From an uncultured bacterium (GTDB taxonomy: Bacteria; Bacteroidota; Bacteroidia; Bacteroidales; Muribaculaceae), in contig CAMHGU010000082.1 of assembly GCA_946184715.1 (NCBI GenBank), positions 1 through 8,986 on the forward strand: a DNA stretch of 8,986 nt, read 5' to 3'. The notes under the pieces are model-generated. The model did not search any database. It was not told the origin of the DNA and worked only from the letters and a program-made list of their open reading frames with translations. Of the stretch, positions 7,185-8,986 are shown in pieces (within the stretch, counting starts at the first letter, position 1; every line of letters begins with the position of its first letter). Position numbers and translations under genes: made by a program.

Positions 7185-7216
7185 CAAAGATAGCACACAT
7201 AGCCCGCATTTCCAAA
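7185..7216 (-). promoter_or_regulatory. Bacteroides-type promoter of the membrane AraC regulator
   Basis: On the minus strand TTTG (7216-7213), 20 bases, then TATCTTTG (7192-7185) matches the TTTG-N19-21-TAnnTTTG consensus in every fixed position. Transcription should begin near 7180. This lies inside the upstream part of the open frame and argues against the ATGs at 7215, 7209 and 7200 as starts. Confidence 0.75.
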
Positions 7217-7335
7217 CCACCGCGCCCTTACCTACCCCCGCGCCACCATCGTGCCTCTTCGGAACCAAATCGCATCGCCTCTGCGCAGCCCCTCCTTTAG
7301 TCCTTAAGTCCGTAGAAATCCAAAGCGGCGGCAGA

Positions 7336-7378
7336 GAAAAGCGTCAGGCCCGGCATCGCGGGGATGCGGGGCCTGACG
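7336..7378 (-). terminator. Rho-independent-like terminator after the lipoprotein cluster
   Basis: Bases 7342-7357 and 7363-7378 form a 16-bp stem (CGTCAGGCCC... type) with one mismatch and a 5-base loop. Reading on the minus strand the stem is followed by CTTTTCTCT (7341-7333), a short T-rich run. On the plus strand no T-run follows, so the minus orientation is favoured. It lies 42 bases after the stop of the small lipoprotein gene and upstream of the regulator promoter, so it should separate the two units. Confidence 0.7.
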
Positions 7379-7420
7379 AGGGATTGGCGGCGGAGCGTCG
7401 CCGTGCCGGTGCCGGAGAGG

Positions 7421-7558
7421 TCAGTACTGTTTCGGCAGCGATGAGGCGTAGGTAGCGTCGGCATCTATCTCATTTTCTTTCCCGCAACTTGCGGCAAGCA
7501 GCAAGCAGGAAAGGAAAAGACCTTTCACTATATCTGTAATAACTGTTTTGTAATTCAT
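7421..7558 (-). CDS. Very small lipoprotein (45 residues, about 21 after processing)
   Basis: An ATG at 7558-7556 opens a 45-codon frame ending TGA at 7423-7421. The N-terminus is a lipoprotein signal: basic residues K4 and K12, a hydrophobic stretch (LFLSCLLLAAS) and a lipobox LAASC with the modified Cys at 25. The mature part is only CGKENEIDADATYASSLPKQY, hydrophilic, with acidic residues soon after the Cys. Support for a real gene: complete lipobox, same strand as two upstream lipoprotein genes, a gap of 43 bases after the second one, no promoter of its own seen, and a strong hairpin 42 bases after its stop. It could be a small secreted lipopeptide, a structural or regulatory lipoprotein, or the remnant of a longer lipoprotein that kept its signal. 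No family recognised. Confidence 0.65.
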   Translation of the reverse strand: MNYKTVITDIVKGLFLSCLLLAASCGKENEIDADATYASSLPKQY

Positions 7559-7601
7559 TTCGTTTATAAATTAGCACTTGTTAGTTGCTTACATTGTTGT
7601 G

Positions 7602-8069
7602 TCATTCGCCATTCTTCCCCTGCTGCGTGATGGTCAATGTGCCACCCGGATCAGCGAAAAGAGGAGTGAGATAAATTTGCAGCCGACGTGTCTCGCCGTC
7701 ATTCTTTCCTAAGTGGACTTTGATTTTTGCCCCACCACCCTCTCGAGAGACTATAATGTCGCCGTATTGCCACACCTTATTCATCTCATCATACGATTCA
7801 TCATGCGATAGAATCCCATCAACGTTGTCCTCAAAAATTTCTTCCCCATTGACTCTCATACCAAAAACGAGCCAACGCTGCCAGTTTCTGAATTTTTCAG
7901 GGCAAGAAATATCAGCTACGAAATCTTGTCCATCGCTGGTCAGTATCATATCATTGGGAGAGAAATCTAACGAGGCAACTCCATTGACAATATTTGGGTC
8001 GTCGGATGAGCACGATGCGATCGTCAATAACAATGACAACGCGATAGCAAATTGCATTAGATTTTTCAT
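7602..8069 (-). CDS. Small BACON-like lipoprotein, second of a tandem pair
   Basis: 155 residues from ATG 8069. The frame is open up to 8183, but the extra 38 residues overlap the end of the preceding gene and would bury the signal peptide, so 8069 is preferred. Residues 1-19 form a lipoprotein signal with lipobox TIASC (Cys20), followed by SSDDPN; such acidic residues near the Cys are typical of export to the Bacteroidetes cell surface. The rest is one beta-rich domain (about 32-152) that ends PGGTLTITQQGK, the terminal strand pattern of BACON and related immunoglobulin-like domains. It shares QDFVADISC, DIIVSRE and KIKVHLG with the upstream protein, so the two are diverged duplicates. A surface or carbohydrate-binding role is possible but not shown; there is no SusC/SusD or glycoside hydrolase nearby. 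Base composition is more AT-rich than in the bat genes. Confidence 0.85.
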   Translation of the reverse strand: MKNLMQFAIALSLLLTIASCSSDDPNIVNGVASLDFSPNDMILTSDGQDFVADISCPEKFRNWQRWLVFGMRVNGEEIFEDNVDGILSHDESYDEMNKVWQYGDIIVSREGGGAKIKVHLGKNDGETRRLQIYLTPLFADPGGTLTITQQGKNGE

Positions 8070-8128
8070 AATTCTTTCATATTTGAGCTGTTGGAAATAC
8101 CTGTGATATATAAAAGAGGAACTGTAGG

Positions 8129-8575
8129 TTATATCTTCCCTTGCTGCGTGATGGTGAGCATTCCTCCGGGCTGTGCCCCCCACGGGACAATAACCACTTT
8201 AAGTATGCGAGAGCTATTGCTATTGGAACCGAAATGGGCTTTGATTTTGCGCCCTTCATCTTCTCGCGACAATACTATATCTTTGTAGTGAATGGTCATC
8301 GATTCTTCATCATAGGTGCAATCTTCAATAGGATTGCGGAACGATATAGGGACATCGTTAATCCATAGTGTCTCAAACCCCCAATTAGTCCACGTCTTGT
8401 AGTTTTCGGTGCAGGATATGTCGGCTACGACATCTTGTTCGTCGGCCGAAATCGTTATGTCATTGGCCGAGAATTTCAGTGTAGCGTACGGGCCAACCGG
8501 AGCCGGCTCATCGCTGCTGCACGCAGCCAGCAGCAGCGATAGCATAAGTGAGATGTAGAGATGTTTCTTTCTCAT
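8129..8575 (-). CDS. Small BACON-like lipoprotein, first of a tandem pair
   Basis: 148 residues. The signal peptide MRKKHLYISLMLSLLLAAC ends in the lipobox LLAAC with Cys19, then SSDEPAP, again with acidic residues close to the lipidated Cys, as in surface-exposed Bacteroidetes lipoproteins. One domain follows (about 31-147): strands around ATLKFSANDITI, QDVVADISC, DIVLSRE, GRKIKAHFG and RILKVVIVP, closing with PGGMLTITQQGK. The ending is characteristic of BACON-like folds, though the N-terminal half does not match the consensus well, so this may be a related family. Aligned with its downstream neighbour, the motif order is the same throughout. It is the first gene of the cluster, with a strong promoter at 8718-8749 and an unusually long leader. 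The neighbour follows after 59 bases with no promoter visible between. Confidence 0.87.
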   Translation of the reverse strand: MRKKHLYISLMLSLLLAACSSDEPAPVGPYATLKFSANDITISADEQDVVADISCTENYKTWTNWGFETLWINDVPISFRNPIEDCTYDEESMTIHYKDIVLSREDEGRKIKAHFGSNSNSSRILKVVIVPWGAQPGGMLTITQQGKI

Positions 8576-8585
8576 GTTTAATAAA

Positions 8586-8675
8586 TTAAGAGTTAAACAA
8601 TCGTTTGGCAGAGACCGGGGATGGTGCTTTGCGTGGTGCGGTGATGCTCGGGGATTTCGGGATAATCGGCGGCAT
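8586..8675 (-). other. Possible 29-codon upstream ORF in the lipoprotein leader
   Basis: Within the predicted transcript leader an ATG (8675-8673) opens a 29-codon frame rich in Pro, Ser and Lys (MPPIIPKSPSITAPRK...) that ends TAA at 8588-8586, ten bases before the lipoprotein ATG. It could be a leader peptide or a chance frame in GC-rich sequence. No attenuator-like alternative hairpins were clear by eye. Confidence 0.2.
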
Positions 8676-8717
8676 CAGGGAGGGTGACGTTGGGAGCACG
8701 TGCCTTTGTCTACGACA

Positions 8718-8749
8718 CAAATGTACATTAAAATAATGGATTTAACAAA
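8718..8749 (-). promoter_or_regulatory. Bacteroides-type promoter of the lipoprotein cluster
   Basis: On the minus strand TTTG (8749-8746), 20 bases, then TACATTTG (8725-8718) fits TTTG-N19-21-TAnnTTTG exactly. A perfect palindrome AATGTACATT (8720-8729) overlaps the -7 box. Transcription should begin near 8712, leaving a leader of about 135 nt before the first lipoprotein ATG, long for a simple lipoprotein gene. Confidence 0.75.
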
Positions 8750-8832
8750 TATATCGATACTCAAATCTTGCCACCGTAAGCAATTCTAAGGTGTATTTTG
8801 TTGAGCGATACCGAATTACTTAGCTGCGGCGG

Positions 8833-8863
8833 TCGCTCGCCATCCCGCGCCGCCGGCGAGCGA
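8833..8863. other. GC-rich hairpin near the right edge
   Basis: TCGCTCGCC (8833-8841) and GGCGAGCGA (8855-8863) form a perfect 9-bp stem with a 13-base loop. No T-run follows on either strand, so a standard terminator is doubtful. It sits about 40 bases after the possible gene end at 8903 and could mark the 3' end of that transcript. The stretch 8750-8902 otherwise shows no gene. Confidence 0.35.
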
Positions 8864-8902
8864 TGTATCCTCGACGTGGCGACGTGTGAGGGCGCCGTCG
8901 GG

Positions 8903-8986
8903 TCACACAGTGCGCGGCATACCATTGGCATGCTGTCGAGCGATAACCGCCGGCGGCGGTTTCATAGAGCGAAACCCCACGTTGCC
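8903..8986 (-). CDS. Possible C-terminal end of an unknown gene entering from the right edge
   Basis: One minus-strand frame is open from the edge and ends TGA at 8905-8903, giving 27 residues beginning GNVGFRSMKPPP. The start GNVGFR resembles the final strand of FGE-sulfatase/SUMF-type domains (often ...GFR near the C-terminus), but six residues prove little. Another frame is open longer, to about 8820, but is arginine-rich and looks non-coding. Sequence beyond the edge is required to decide. Confidence 0.22.
   Translation of the reverse strand, partial: GNVGFRSMKPPPAVIARQHANGMPRTV

Noticed and set aside
7096..7455. 119-codon plus-strand frame spanning the regulator's 5' end and the intergenic hairpin
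   Set aside because: Composition is His/Pro/Arg-rich without domain features; it crosses the terminator hairpin, the regulator promoter and the small lipoprotein gene on the other strand.
8070..8183. N-terminal extension of the second lipoprotein from ATG 8183
   Set aside because: It would overlap the upstream gene by 55 bases and place 38 non-hydrophobic residues before a perfect lipoprotein signal peptide at 8069.
1..8986. CRISPR arrays, tRNA/rRNA genes, insertion sequences, phage or defence genes
   Set aside because: No spaced direct repeats of CRISPR type, no tRNA-like or rRNA sequence, no transposase, integrase or terminal inverted repeats were seen on reading both strands.

Overview
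The window looks like a chromosomal segment of a Bacteroidota anaerobe, most likely order Bacteroidales. The evidence is the bat (Bacteroides aerotolerance) gene order, two exact or near-exact Bacteroides-type promoters (TTTG-N20-TAnnTTTG), lipoproteins with BACON-like C-terminal signatures, a membrane-bound AraC-type regulator, and no obvious Shine-Dalgarno sequences. Genus cannot be set from this alone. All convincing genes lie on the minus strand, so the text reads from right to left.

Right edge (8986-8576): possibly the last codons of an unknown gene, a GC-rich hairpin, then a strong promoter and a leader of about 135 nt. Next is a compact lipoprotein cluster: two diverged tandem paralogues (8575-8129 and 8069-7602) of small single-domain BACON-like lipoproteins, followed by a 45-codon lipoprotein ORF (7558-7421) whose mature form would be only about 21 residues. 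A long hairpin followed by a T-rich stretch (7378-7336) closes the unit. From 7176 to 6157 lies a regulator with seven predicted membrane helices and a C-terminal AraC HTH. It has its own promoter, which overlaps the upstream part of the open frame and so sets a downstream start.

Left part (5995-1): a tightly packed bat operon: moxR-type AAA+ ATPase, DUF58 protein, a signal-peptide/one-helix protein with a cytoplasmic DUF4381-like tail, batA (VWA), batB (VWA), batC (TPR) and the first 76 codons of batD, which runs off the left edge. Junctions are ATGA overlaps, a 7-base overlap, a 23-base overlap or gaps of about 20 bases, so the genes are probably co-transcribed and translationally coupled. 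The expected picture is a cytoplasmic MoxR ATPase acting on a membrane assembly of VWA proteins with large periplasmic BatD/TPR parts. The family is linked to oxidative or envelope stress, but its molecular job is not settled. The operon promoter has a good -7 box but no -33 TTTG. In that place sits a 9-base direct repeat, which suggests an activator-dependent promoter.

I do not see a clearly new multi-gene defence or mobile system. The least explained parts are the lipoprotein trio with its miniature third member and long leader, and the direct repeat in the bat promoter next to a membrane-bound regulator gene.
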